From: Candidatus Thorarchaeota archaeon
GTDB taxonomy: Archaea; Asgardarchaeota; Thorarchaeia; Thorarchaeales; Thorarchaeaceae
Length of the DNA stretch: 64,000 bases
NCBI GenBank assembly: GCA_029858305.1
Contig: JAOUFI010000005.1
Span: forward strand, 18,508 to 82,507
Reading direction: 5' to 3'
Under the pieces are notes generated by a model. It was not told where the DNA came from, searched no databases, and saw only the letters and a program-made list of their open reading frames with translations. Both the position numbers and the translations under genes were made by a program. This document shows, piece by piece, positions 19,800 to 29,499 of the stretch. The stretch's first letter is position 1; the number at the start of each line of letters is the position of its first letter.

Positions 19800-21917
19800 G
19801 TGGATAAGCAAAAAGGCATTGATAGTCTGTTTAATCCCCGTTCAATAGCAGTAATTGGTGCTTCAGAAACTCGTGGTAAACTTGGTAACGATGTCATGCG
19901 AAACCTTATCGAGAGCGGTTACGAAGGACGAATTTATCCAATCAATCCTAAGGCTGGGGAGATTCTTAGCCACAAAGTATTCAGATCAGTGAGAGATATT
20001 CCAGGTGATGTCGATGTTGCTGTGATTGTCATTCCTGCAAAATTCGTTCTCAAAGCTGTCGAAGAATGCGGAGTCAAAGGTGTGAAAGCTCTAGTCATTA
20101 TAACAGCCGGCTTCAAGGAAATCGGACATGAAGGTCAAGAAGCAGAAAAAATGCTCGCTTCTCTTGCAGAGGATTATGAGATGGTTATTCAAGGTCCAAA
20201 TTGCCTTGGAATTATCAACACCTCAGCTCCCTATAATGCATCATTTTCCTCTGGAACACCAAAAAAAGGTAGCATCGCATTTGCCTCGCAATCAGGCGCA
20301 TTAATGACAGGGATTTTAGATTGGAGTCTTATGGAGAAAATTGGCTTCTCAAAATTTGTTAGTCTTGGGAATAAAGCGCACCTGAATGAATCTGATTTCA
20401 TTGAAGCTTTCGGAAGAGACTCCGATTCAACCTTCATTCTTCTTTATATCGAATCAGTAGTTGATGGTCGAAAGTTCATGGATGCATGCCGAAAGGTCAT
20501 ACCCCACAAACCGATTTTCGTTGTCAAATCCGGTGTGAGCGCTGCAGGTGCAAGAGCTGCATCATCTCATACTGGTTCTTTGGCTGGAAGTGACACTGCC
20601 TATGATGTCGCCTTCAAACAATGTGGAGTTCGTCGCGCAAGTGATATGGCTGCTCTGTTTGATGTAGCTTCTGTCTTTGATGATATGCACCTGCCGTCAG
20701 GTAACCGAGTTGCAATAATCACAAATGCTGGTGGACCTGGTATACTTACAACAGACGCATGCGAAGCCAGCGGATTGCAAATTGCGCAATTGACATCACA
20801 GACCGTGGAATTCCTGAAGGAAAACCTACCTCCAGCAGCAGCAGTGTACAACCCCATCGATGCTCTTGGAACTGCTCAGCCTGAGGACTATGCTCTCTGT
20901 ATCGAAGCGGCTCTAAGTGATGAGAATGTTGATTCAGTGCTCGTTTTACTGACTCCGCAGGCTATGACCAAACAAGCCGAAACTGCTCAGGTAGTCGTTG
21001 ATGCTCACACAAAGTATCCCGGAAAGCCCCTAATTGCTGTCTTCATGGGAGGCAATTCAATGGTCTATCCACGTATAATATTGACAGAGGGCCACATACC
21101 AGTATTTGACTTCCCAGAGAGAGCTGTGCATGCACTTGCAGAACTATACAAGTATACTGTAAGTCGAGATAGTCTGAAGGACGAATCAATTCCAAAATTT
21201 AAGGCTGACACAAAGAAGGTAGAGAAAATAATTAGTGATGTTCGAGCAGACAAGCGAAGAGTTCTCCTTGGTAGCGAAGCACATGCAATTGCGGAAGCAT
21301 ACGGTATTCCCGTCGCAAGAATTCGTTTGGCGACAAGCTCAGAAGAAGCAAAGTCTCTTGCTGAAGAATTAGGTTATCCTGTGGTTCTCAAGATTGCTAG
21401 TCCAGATATTGTACACAAGAGCGATATTGGCGGGATAAAGGTAGGTCTAAAGACTCCTGAAGAGGTTGAAGTAGCATTTCTACAAATATTGGATAATGCG
21501 AGATCACAGCTGCCAAAAGCTATCATTTACGGTGTTGATGTTCAAGAGATGGCTGAAAAGGGGAAGGAGTTGATAATTGGTTGTTCACGAGATGTTCAAT
21601 TCGGACCTCTAATAATGTTTGGTGCTGGAGGTATTTTTGTTAACTACCTAAAGGATATAGCATTTCGACTTGCACCCATGAATAGGTCTGATGCGAACGA
21701 GTTGATTATGGATACTAAGATAGGAACGCTTCTAAGAGGTGTTCGAGGAGAATCTCCGAGTGATGTTGTAGCCATTGAAGATGCAGTTCTTAGAATCAGT
21801 CAACTCGTGACAGATTTTCCAGATATAGTTGAACTAGATATTAATCCTGCATTTGCTTACGAGAAAGGAAAAGGTGTATCAGCAGTAGATGTAAAGATTA
21901 CAATAGGAGGTCCATAA
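19800..21917 (+). CDS. acyl/acetate-CoA ligase (ADP-forming), fused alpha-beta
   Basis: LFNPRSIAVIGASETRGKLGNDVMRNLIESGYEGRIYPINPKAGEI...; ATP-grasp IASPDIVHKSDIGGIKVGL; GTG start inferred. Confidence 0.95.
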   Translation: MDKQKGIDSLFNPRSIAVIGASETRGKLGNDVMRNLIESGYEGRIYPINPKAGEILSHKVFRSVRDIPGDVDVAVIVIPAKFVLKAVEECGVKGVKALVIITAGFKEIGHEGQEAEKMLASLAEDYEMVIQGPNCLGIINTSAPYNASFSSGTPKKGSIAFASQSGALMTGILDWSLMEKIGFSKFVSLGNKAHLNESDFIEAFGRDSDSTFILLYIESVVDGRKFMDACRKVIPHKPIFVVKSGVSAAGARAASSHTGSLAGSDTAYDVAFKQCGVRRASDMAALFDVASVFDDMHLPSGNRVAIITNAGGPGILTTDACEASGLQIAQLTSQTVEFLKENLPPAAAVYNPIDALGTAQPEDYALCIEAALSDENVDSVLVLLTPQAMTKQAETAQVVVDAHTKYPGKPLIAVFMGGNSMVYPRIILTEGHIPVFDFPERAVHALAELYKYTVSRDSLKDESIPKFKADTKKVEKIISDVRADKRRVLLGSEAHAIAEAYGIPVARIRLATSSEEAKSLAEELGYPVVLKIASPDIVHKSDIGGIKVGLKTPEEVEVAFLQILDNARSQLPKAIIYGVDVQEMAEKGKELIIGCSRDVQFGPLIMFGAGGIFVNYLKDIAFRLAPMNRSDANELIMDTKIGTLLRGVRGESPSDVVAIEDAVLRISQLVTDFPDIVELDINPAFAYEKGKGVSAVDVKITIGGP

Positions 21918-21919
21918 GC

Positions 21920-22984
21920 TTGGCAAAGAATATCGTTATCACAGGAGATACTGTGACAGGAAAGACAATGGTAGCAATCGCTCTGGCAAATAAGCTTCGA
22001 GCGAGAGGATCAACTGTAGGTTACTTCAAACCTTCGGGAATTAAGAGTTTCGCCCATAGCACACAAGAGATGGATGTGGATGAAGATGCTGCAGTCATGA
22101 AAGACATTCTTGGAATGGAGGAACAATTGAACTGTATCTGTCCGATAGTTCGTCACATGTCAAGCTACGATGAACTCCTTAGAATTAGTAAAGATGAGTT
22201 AAAGGAAAGAATCCAATCCTGTCATGCAAATATATCAAAGAATCGAGATTATGTTATAATAGAGGGCGAGCAGTCTCCATGGAGGCTCATGCATGTTGGT
22301 TTATCAACACTTGATATTACGAAGGAGCTAGGAGCAACGGTCATTTGTCTTGTTAATTTCCCAGATTTTTCTGCTATTGACGACATTCTCCTTCAAAAAG
22401 AACTATTCAAAAATTACGGCACCGAAAGAATTGGTGTCATCTTGAATTTAGTTCCGCCAATGTTGAAGAAAGTTGTGAATGAGAGCATTCGCCCTTTCCT
22501 GGAAGAGCGCGGCATAATATTTTGCGGGGTTCTTTATAATAATCGTGAGTTATTCAGCCCTACTATAGGTGATATTATGAGAGCACTAGATGGAGAAATG
22601 GTCATTGGCTCTGAGAAATTGGATCTCCTGATTGACCAATTCATTGTTGGTAGTATGGCTCCCGAGAACGCTTTGAAGTGGTTCCGTCGCTCAAAAGACA
22701 AAGCAGTCATTACGAGCGGTGATAGAACAGATATTTGTCTTGCCGCATTAGAAACCGATACCAACTTAATTATTTTAACTGGTGGAGTAGGACCAGAAAT
22801 TGGAACATTAACTAGGGCGCGTGAGCTTGGAGTGCCCATTATGATGACAGCTCTGGATACCTATGGTACAAGTCAAGTCGTTGATGATTTGATTGGTACT
22901 ATCACAGTCGATAATAAGGAAAAAATCGCAGCTGTTGAGAGAATAGTTGGCGAAGCCTTGCAACTCGATGAACTTGGTCTCTGA
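21920..22984 (+). CDS. BioD-like P-loop NTPase + DRTGG domain (phosphotransacetylase N-terminal-like)
   Basis: ITGDTVTGKTMVAIALANKLRARGSTVGYFKPSG; C-term SGDRTDICLAALETDTNLIILTGGVGPE. Confidence 0.88.
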   Translation: MAKNIVITGDTVTGKTMVAIALANKLRARGSTVGYFKPSGIKSFAHSTQEMDVDEDAAVMKDILGMEEQLNCICPIVRHMSSYDELLRISKDELKERIQSCHANISKNRDYVIIEGEQSPWRLMHVGLSTLDITKELGATVICLVNFPDFSAIDDILLQKELFKNYGTERIGVILNLVPPMLKKVVNESIRPFLEERGIIFCGVLYNNRELFSPTIGDIMRALDGEMVIGSEKLDLLIDQFIVGSMAPENALKWFRRSKDKAVITSGDRTDICLAALETDTNLIILTGGVGPEIGTLTRARELGVPIMMTALDTYGTSQVVDDLIGTITVDNKEKIAAVERIVGEALQLDELGL

Positions 22985-23010
22985 ATTATGCTCATCGGAG
23001 ATGTGGGGAA

Positions 23011-23029
23011 GGGAGCAATAGGTGCTCCC
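23011..23029. terminator. hairpin, possible terminator
   Basis: GGGAGCA-ATAGG-TGCTCCC shortly after the stop at 22984; no clear T-tract. Confidence 0.4.
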
Positions 23030-23043
23030 GACTTAGAACAAAG

Positions 23044-23081
23044 TGAACGTACAATCGCCGGGAGGAGCCTTTGTACGTTCA
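23044..23081. repeat. 11-bp perfect inverted repeat
   Basis: TGAACGTACAA-(16 nt)-TTGTACGTTCA. Confidence 0.85.
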
Positions 23082-23315
23082 AGAATATAGCTTCTCTGTG
23101 CTCCATAAGTTCTCTTGTATAGTTGAGCTAATACAGGGTTATTATATAGGCTGTGTCCTACACATCATACAGACCTTCTCCGTGTATCGCACCCATACTC
23201 AAGGAAAAAAAAGTTACAGTTTCAAACCCCTTTGCCCTTTTCTTAGTTTCTCGCAATACATTTATGCAGGCAAAAGGTTACCGAGGGTTCGTATTACAAG
23301 ATTTGAGGTGAACAA

Positions 23316-24080
23316 ATGGCTTCAGATGCTGAAAAATCGGAGGCTGCCGGTGAAGCTTTAGACACAGTAAAGAGTGAAAGAGAACTCGAGTCTCTAAAGT
23401 GGATTCGTGAGCGGCGCTCCATCAGAGAGTTCACTGGTGAACGAATACCAGATGAACATATCGAGTTAATCCTCGAAGCGGCACGGCACGCACCAAGTCC
23501 TGAGAACATGCTTATGATTCGTTTCATTGTAATTCGAGATGATCATGACATGAAGGTATTTCTAGCGGATATTGCGCAGGAGATGGCTCAGACGGCTTTT
23601 GGTGGAGCCCCCTTTGAGCTAACAAGTGGTCGGAACTGGTTCATTAACGATCCGTACAGAGCTGCAGTTTATGCACGACTTAGGGATGGTGAATTATTCA
23701 GGTATCCTGAGAAGAGTGATGCAGTGATTATTGTCTGTGCAAGTGAATCATGGCATGATGCAGGGTATCTTTATCCAAATGAGCTCTTTGGATCTGTTGT
23801 ATCAGGTATGGCTATTCAGAACATGTGGCTAACAGCAACAGAACTTGGGTATGGTTGCGGATATGAGGCACTAGTCTGCTCAGATCCTCGCCATGCTGAA
23901 CTGATTCGTGATAAACTTGGAATTCCACCAATCTGGACGCCTCTCACTGCCTTTTGTATTGGAAAACGAATTTCACCAAGAGCCCTTGGTCCGAGTAGAC
24001 CTCCTCTTGAGGGTCTAATGTACCAAGAGCGTTGGGGATTCCCATACAAACGTCTAGCATTCAGGAAGGAGGATGAATAA
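23316..24080 (+). CDS. nitroreductase family protein
   Basis: IRERRSIREFTGERIPDEHIELILEAARHAPSPENMLMIRFIVIRD; AIQNMWLTATELGYGCGYEAL. Confidence 0.9.
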   Translation: MASDAEKSEAAGEALDTVKSERELESLKWIRERRSIREFTGERIPDEHIELILEAARHAPSPENMLMIRFIVIRDDHDMKVFLADIAQEMAQTAFGGAPFELTSGRNWFINDPYRAAVYARLRDGELFRYPEKSDAVIIVCASESWHDAGYLYPNELFGSVVSGMAIQNMWLTATELGYGCGYEALVCSDPRHAELIRDKLGIPPIWTPLTAFCIGKRISPRALGPSRPPLEGLMYQERWGFPYKRLAFRKEDE

Positions 24081-24609
24081 AGTGGACGTTGAATTCAAAG
24101 GAAAAACCCTCGAAAACATGAAGAAGCTTGCTGATGAAGCTGGCCTTACTCCTGAGGGTCTCATCGAGGTTGTTATGCAGCAATTCGTAGACAATAAAGG
24201 TGCTAGGGTTTATACAGGCCGATGGTCACAGGGCGAGGTCGATGGAGTCAAAGGCTTCAGATACGTTCCTCAATGGCCATTCAGACCTGGCTTCAAAGAG
24301 GCTGACGGGACTGAAGTTAAGAGATGGAAATCTGACTCGAAAGCTTTCCGTAAACATCCAACAGGAGCATGGCCTTTCTATCCCCATCTGAAAGAAGGTG
24401 ACATCGAACATGAGTATTGGAACTCGAAGAAGATGTACCATCGAGCACTTATGAATGATAGAAAAGGTCGCATTGTAACCCTCATAGATGGCGACAAATA
24501 TGAGTTATTTCTTGATACCATCAAGAAGCGAAAGGGTAACTTCTGGAACACTACCATCGAAAACGTCATCATGGAAGCCATCGATGACTGGATGGCTAAG
24601 GAGGAATGA
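24073..24609 (+). CDS. hypothetical protein
   Basis: 178 aa, in tight operon (overlaps neighbours). Confidence 0.7.
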   Translation: MNKVDVEFKGKTLENMKKLADEAGLTPEGLIEVVMQQFVDNKGARVYTGRWSQGEVDGVKGFRYVPQWPFRPGFKEADGTEVKRWKSDSKAFRKHPTGAWPFYPHLKEGDIEHEYWNSKKMYHRALMNDRKGRIVTLIDGDKYELFLDTIKKRKGNFWNTTIENVIMEAIDDWMAKEE

Positions 24610-24983
24610 AGATGACATCACAACTACAACAATTCTTTGAGTTCCTCATCAGCAAGGTAAAAGAGAAGGAGGAACTTCAGAATAATGTTCTCAAGTGGAT
24701 AGGTCCTTATCATGGAAAGGTGCTTCAAGTTGTCACACCTGACCATGGCGCTCAATACATCGTTGTCTATAAACACGCTCCTTGGATGAAACTCTTCGAT
24801 GGGGTATACCCAAGCCCGGATGTAATCTACAAGGCAAATTCAGAAACCCTACTTGGAATATTTACAGGTGAGGTGAATTTCAAAGACACGATGAAGGACG
24901 GCCGTCTAATTGTAATTGGGAATGCAAATGAGAGCGATCCTCTAGCAAACCTGATTCTACTTGCAATGACTGGTGCTATCTAG
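24606..24983 (+). CDS. SCP-2 sterol-carrier-like domain protein
   Basis: VYPSPDVIYKANSETLLGIFTGEVNFKDTMKDGRLIVIGNANESDPLANLILL resembles SCP-2. Confidence 0.55.
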   Translation: MKMTSQLQQFFEFLISKVKEKEELQNNVLKWIGPYHGKVLQVVTPDHGAQYIVVYKHAPWMKLFDGVYPSPDVIYKANSETLLGIFTGEVNFKDTMKDGRLIVIGNANESDPLANLILLAMTGAI

Positions 24984-24994
24984 GAGGAATCGCA

Positions 24995-26119
24995 ATGGAA
25001 GTCAGAAAGATAGCAGTGATTGGTGCAGGACTCATGGGTTCAGGTATTGCTTACATTTCTGCATGGAATGGATTCGATGTCTTCATGATTGACGTCAATG
25101 ACGCGGCAGTCGAGGCAGGGATGGATAGAATTCGAAACGATGTAATGACTGGAATCAATAAAAACAAGATATCAATGTCTGACGCAGAGGCACTGATGGG
25201 GCGACTCAAATACGGTACCAATGTGGAAGGGGGTGTAAAAGATGCGGACCTCATTGTTGAGGCAATCTTTGAGAATATGGAAGTAAAGAAGAAAGTCTTT
25301 GCAACGGTCGATGCAGCTGCTCCCAAACACGCTATTCTTGCAACGAATACATCGTCACTTAGTATTGATGAACTCGCTAGTTCGATCAAGCGACCGTCTC
25401 AATTTATTGGCATGCACTATTTCTCACCCGTTGCTGCAATGAAACTTCTTGAGCTAGTCATAGGTGAAAAGACTAGCAAAGAAACGATAGACACAGCGAT
25501 GGCAGTCGGAAAGAAGCAAGGAAAAACCTGTGTACAGGCAAAGAACAGTCCGGGTTTCATTGTAAATCGAATCCTTATGCCTGTTCTCAGAGAGGCAATT
25601 GTACTCTACGAAAAAGGTGTGGCTACGAAAGAAGAAATTGACACAGCAATGACTATTCATGGTGGTATGCCTGCGGGACCTTTCGCTCTGGGGGACTTTG
25701 TAGGTCTTGACATAGCATATAATGCTATGAGCACCCTCTATCGAGAAATTGGCGATTGTTTTAAGCCTCCTGAAACTCTCAAGAATCTAGTCGATTCTGG
25801 AGCAATTGGTACAAAGGCGAAGAAAGGATTCTATGATTATACGGGAGCTAGCGGAGTTGCTGAAACAGCAAAAGGAGCTGATCTTCAATGGCTCTCTGTG
25901 CGAATTGCTGTTATGGCTATCCGCGAAGCAATGATACTAGTCGATGATGGGATTGCAACCAAAGAGGATATAGATCCTGCAATGGTTCTTGGTGCCAGTT
26001 TTCCAAAAGGTCCATTTGCTATGGCTAATCAGATTGGCATGAACAAGGTCCATGAAGAGTTGAAAAAACTCAATGATGAATTCGGTGATTGCTATAGCAT
26101 TCCCAAAATGCTGCAGTAG
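24995..26119 (+). CDS. 3-hydroxyacyl-CoA dehydrogenase with duplicated C-terminal domain
   Basis: IAVIGAGLMGSGIAYISAWNGFDVFMIDV; ATNTSSLSIDELA; FIGMHYFSPVAAMKLLELV; two HCDH C-terminal repeats. Confidence 0.95.
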   Translation: MEVRKIAVIGAGLMGSGIAYISAWNGFDVFMIDVNDAAVEAGMDRIRNDVMTGINKNKISMSDAEALMGRLKYGTNVEGGVKDADLIVEAIFENMEVKKKVFATVDAAAPKHAILATNTSSLSIDELASSIKRPSQFIGMHYFSPVAAMKLLELVIGEKTSKETIDTAMAVGKKQGKTCVQAKNSPGFIVNRILMPVLREAIVLYEKGVATKEEIDTAMTIHGGMPAGPFALGDFVGLDIAYNAMSTLYREIGDCFKPPETLKNLVDSGAIGTKAKKGFYDYTGASGVAETAKGADLQWLSVRIAVMAIREAMILVDDGIATKEDIDPAMVLGASFPKGPFAMANQIGMNKVHEELKKLNDEFGDCYSIPKMLQ

Positions 26120-26130
26120 TTAGAATGATT

Positions 26131-26167
26131 TGGCAGCACAATCGCTGCCATTTCTATCTTTTTCTTA
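26131..26167 (+). terminator. intrinsic-type terminator
   Basis: TGGCAGC-ACAATC-GCTGCCA then TTTCTATCTTTTTCTT. Confidence 0.75.
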
Positions 26168-26246
26168 ATACTATATTCACTCTAAGTTGAGAAAGCGCAG
26201 TTTTTAAGAGGGGCGAAGTCTTTCAAACTCTTGGTATTATCCAAAG

Positions 26247-27068
26247 GTGTACAAAATGGGCGAATATGCAACTATGCTGTATAGCAAAGAGGGTACGTTT
26301 CTCACTCCTGTTAAGAATATTGCAGTTATCAAGTTCAATAGGCCAGATGCATTAAACGCAATCAACGATCAATTCATTCTTGATCTGAATAATGCTCTTG
26401 ACGAGGCTGAGAATGATCCAGACATTCGATCTGTGATAATTGGTACAGCTCATCCCAAAGTCTACTGTACTGGTGCGGATCTGAAAATGGCTCAAGGCTT
26501 CCTTAAGGATGTTGATTCAGTGGCTGATGTCATTAAACAGGGACAAGATGTCATTGATAAGATTGCTAAGATGAGCAAGCCAGTCATTGCGGCAATTCAC
26601 GGATTATGTCTGGGTGGCGGAACTGAGATTGCACTTGCTTGTGACATTCGAATTTGTGATACTGATAGCAAGATAGGAACTCCCGAAGTTGGCCTAGGTC
26701 TTATTCCAGCTTGGGGTGGTTGTGTACGAATCGCTAGAGTAGTCGGACTTGGAAAAGCACTAGAGCTGGTTTTGACTGGAGCTCAATTGACAGCAAACGA
26801 AGCACTAGCAGCTGGACTAGTTAGCAAGGTTGTCAGTCCTGATGACTTACAAAGTGAAGCGGTTAAATTTGCAATGAAGTTCGGACAAAATGCACCAATT
26901 GCGCTAAAGCTAGCTAAGAAGGCGACTCATATGGCCTTCGAGTCTAACTACGAAGACAATCTTGCGTATCAGGTTGATGCTGCAGTTGAATGCTTCAAGA
27001 CAGCTGATCTTGGAGAAGGAATTGCGGCAATTCTTGAGAAGCGTCAACCCAAATTCAAAGGTAAATAG
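26247..27068 (+). CDS. enoyl-CoA hydratase/isomerase
   Basis: VYCTGADLKMAQG; KPVIAAIHGLCLGGGTEIALACDIRICDTDSKIGTPEVGLGLIPAWGG. Confidence 0.95.
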   Translation: MYKMGEYATMLYSKEGTFLTPVKNIAVIKFNRPDALNAINDQFILDLNNALDEAENDPDIRSVIIGTAHPKVYCTGADLKMAQGFLKDVDSVADVIKQGQDVIDKIAKMSKPVIAAIHGLCLGGGTEIALACDIRICDTDSKIGTPEVGLGLIPAWGGCVRIARVVGLGKALELVLTGAQLTANEALAAGLVSKVVSPDDLQSEAVKFAMKFGQNAPIALKLAKKATHMAFESNYEDNLAYQVDAAVECFKTADLGEGIAAILEKRQPKFKGK

Positions 27069-27084
27069 ATCTAATCTATGTAAT

Positions 27085-27123
27085 GACCCACAGCCACAAG
27101 GGTTGTGGGTTATTTCTTTATTT
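27085..27123 (+). terminator. intrinsic-type terminator
   Basis: GACCCACAGCC-ACAAG-GGTTGTGGGTT then ATTTCTTTATTTTT. Confidence 0.75.
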
Positions 27124-27299
27124 TTCCAGAAGGAATGTGACAGATTACCATTTTTTGAGAGTTTTCAATAATGAATCCATGTAACAATTGAAAGCGTCAA
27201 CCTTAAGACCCCGTGAGAAAAGGTTCCATGACCGATTCTAGAGCATGATTGAGTATCGCGCTAAAATCAAACTCATGCTCTAACAACGGAGGATATGAA

Positions 27300-28466
27300 A
27301 TGGTAAGAAGAGTTGCTGTCGTCGCCGGTGGCCACAGCAAATTTGGTAAAAGGTACGATGCAACCATGCGGGAGCTATGCGCTGAGGCCTACAAACCAAT
27401 CTATGATGAAGGCATTACACAAGATAGGATCGACGCTAGTGTCCTTTCGTATGCTGCATCGCAGTTTACAGGCCAAGGTGCTGGTTCAGCTTTGATGGCG
27501 GACTACATAGGCCTGCAAGAAAAACCCCATTTGAGAGTCGAATCTGCATGTACTACAGGTACAGCTAGTCTGAGAGCAGCTTGGGGGATGGTCGCTGCTG
27601 GTCTGTATGATGTCATGCTTGTAATGGGTGTTGAACAGATGAATCGCGTGTCATCAGCTACTGCGACTGAGTATATGAGTCGAGCTGGAGACATGCGTTG
27701 GGAATATCCATATGGTATCAGTTTTCCAGCATTCTACGCCTTGATGGCATCACGATACATGAGTGAATATAATATGCCTCATGATATTCTGGCAAAAATT
27801 GCGGTGAAATCTCACTTCTATGGTGCTCAGAATCCAAAGGCACATCTCCCAAAGGAAATCCCCTTTGAAGAGGCGAATAATGCGATACCTATCTGTAGAC
27901 CTCTGAATCTATATGACTGTAGTCTAATCACTGACGGTGCTGCGGCTGTTGTCATCGCTGCAGAAGATCGAGTAAAGGAATTCACAGACCGCCCAATGTG
28001 GATCAAGGGAATTGGAGCTGGAGCATCAGAGAATATGATTCAAGATCGTCCTAGTCTTACAACAATACCAGGTGCAAAACGCGCTGCAAAAGCCGCTTAC
28101 AAGATGGCAGGTATTGAGCCAAAGGATATCAATATGGCTCAGGTGCACGATTGCTTCACAATTGCAGAATTGATTGCCTATGAGGACTGTGGTTTTGCAG
28201 AACCCGGAAAGGGTCCTGAAATCGTTGAGAATAAGGAAAACTACATTGATGGCAGAATACCGGTGAACTGTGATGGTGGTCTCAAGAGTAAAGGACACCC
28301 ACTAGGTGCCACAGGCGTTTCCATGACCTATGAGATTATGAAACAGATGCGAGGCGAGGCTGAGAAATCATCACGGCAGATTAAAGATGTAAAATACGGG
28401 CTTGCTCATAATGTAGGACAATCTGGGCAGTTTGTCAACGTGTTCATCTTTGAGAGAGGTTGGTAA
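27300..28466 (+). CDS. thiolase family (SCPx-type acetyl-CoA acetyltransferase)
   Basis: RVESACTTGTASLRAAW; DGGLKSKGHPLGATGVS; GLAHNVGQSGQFV. Confidence 0.92.
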   Translation: MVRRVAVVAGGHSKFGKRYDATMRELCAEAYKPIYDEGITQDRIDASVLSYAASQFTGQGAGSALMADYIGLQEKPHLRVESACTTGTASLRAAWGMVAAGLYDVMLVMGVEQMNRVSSATATEYMSRAGDMRWEYPYGISFPAFYALMASRYMSEYNMPHDILAKIAVKSHFYGAQNPKAHLPKEIPFEEANNAIPICRPLNLYDCSLITDGAAAVVIAAEDRVKEFTDRPMWIKGIGAGASENMIQDRPSLTTIPGAKRAAKAAYKMAGIEPKDINMAQVHDCFTIAELIAYEDCGFAEPGKGPEIVENKENYIDGRIPVNCDGGLKSKGHPLGATGVSMTYEIMKQMRGEAEKSSRQIKDVKYGLAHNVGQSGQFVNVFIFERGW

Positions 28467-28467
28467 A

Positions 28468-28887
28468 ATGGCAGAGAAAAAAGAACTATATCTCGGGTAT
28501 TCAACAGATAAGGCAATCACTCCGTTCTTCCAGAACTGGTTAGAGTTTCTAGATCAAGAGAAGTTGATGAAGAGCAAGTGCGGCAAATGTGGAGCTGAAT
28601 ACCTCCCTCCAAGACAGCATTGTCAGAAAGATATGAGCGAATGCACATTGGCCGAGGTATCAGAAAGGGAAGCCAAGCTTTATTCCTATGTGATTGTTGA
28701 CTTTGCTCCAGAAAGCCTCTCTTCAAAACAACCGTATGTTGTTGCGATTGGGGAATTTCCCTCGGGGCTTCGGTTAACGGCTCATATTACAAATCTAACT
28801 AGTATGCCTGAGGTAGGCATGAAGTTAAAACTGGGCTTTGATAAGTCTCCAGATGGCAAGATGGTTACATACAGGTGGTTGGTATAA
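28468..28887 (+). CDS. DUF35 / OB-fold acyl-CoA-associated zinc ribbon protein
   Basis: SKCGKCGAEYLPPRQHCQKDMSECTL...; directly downstream of thiolase. Confidence 0.9.
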   Translation: MAEKKELYLGYSTDKAITPFFQNWLEFLDQEKLMKSKCGKCGAEYLPPRQHCQKDMSECTLAEVSEREAKLYSYVIVDFAPESLSSKQPYVVAIGEFPSGLRLTAHITNLTSMPEVGMKLKLGFDKSPDGKMVTYRWLV

Positions 28888-28895
28888 CTGAATTT

Positions 28896-28926
28896 GGGGG
28901 TATCTACCCCCATTCACTTCTTTTTT
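28896..28926 (+). terminator. intrinsic-type terminator
   Basis: GGGGGT-ATCT-ACCCCC then T-rich CACTTCTTTTTTG. Confidence 0.75.
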
Positions 28927-28958
28927 GATTGAACTTCAAGAACTCTAGTCAACCGTTT

Positions 28959-29297
28959 TTAATAATCAGAATATGTTTCAAGAATCCTTGCCCATCGTGT
29001 TTGGAGTAATACTGCTTTCAATGTTTCCAAATAAATGCTCGAAGCTTTTGCCGAATCACAACATTGCATATCTCTTACTGCTTGGTTAATCAAATCGGTA
29101 ATATCTCTAAATCGTCTTCTCCCCTCATTTCGCAGATAACCTGTAAACTTGACATAGTCCCTTTTCCTTTCACCAATTCCCTCGAGAAGCAGTGTTTCGT
29201 CTTGAACGGCTGCTTTTAATTCATATGAGCTCTCTAGGGACTTTCTCATAGCACTTAAACTCTCAATGTAAACATGGTTCGGATCTGTAGTCACCAC
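28959..29297 (-). CDS. hypothetical protein
   Basis: 112 aa ORF, no family recognised. Confidence 0.55.
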   Translation of the reverse strand: MVTTDPNHVYIESLSAMRKSLESSYELKAAVQDETLLLEGIGERKRDYVKFTGYLRNEGRRRFRDITDLINQAVRDMQCCDSAKASSIYLETLKAVLLQTRWARILETYSDY

Positions 29298-29499
29298 GCA
29301 TTCAGTCCCCTGATTTTATGCGTGCGTATATGTTCATAACAAGTAATTAAACATTAAGCCTCTCTTGAATTATTAGCGCCATATTCCTGGCCTTTCTTCT
29401 TTCCATACGCATGGCTCCTAAATTGTTCTTCTTGCTCTTCCGAAGGATATTATAACAAGAGAACAAGCCAACAAATTCATTATTCAGGAGGAAATAGTA

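Noticed and set aside
23071-23361. 96-aa plus-strand ORF
   Set aside because: Spans the hairpin region and overlaps the start of the nitroreductase; no protein-like character
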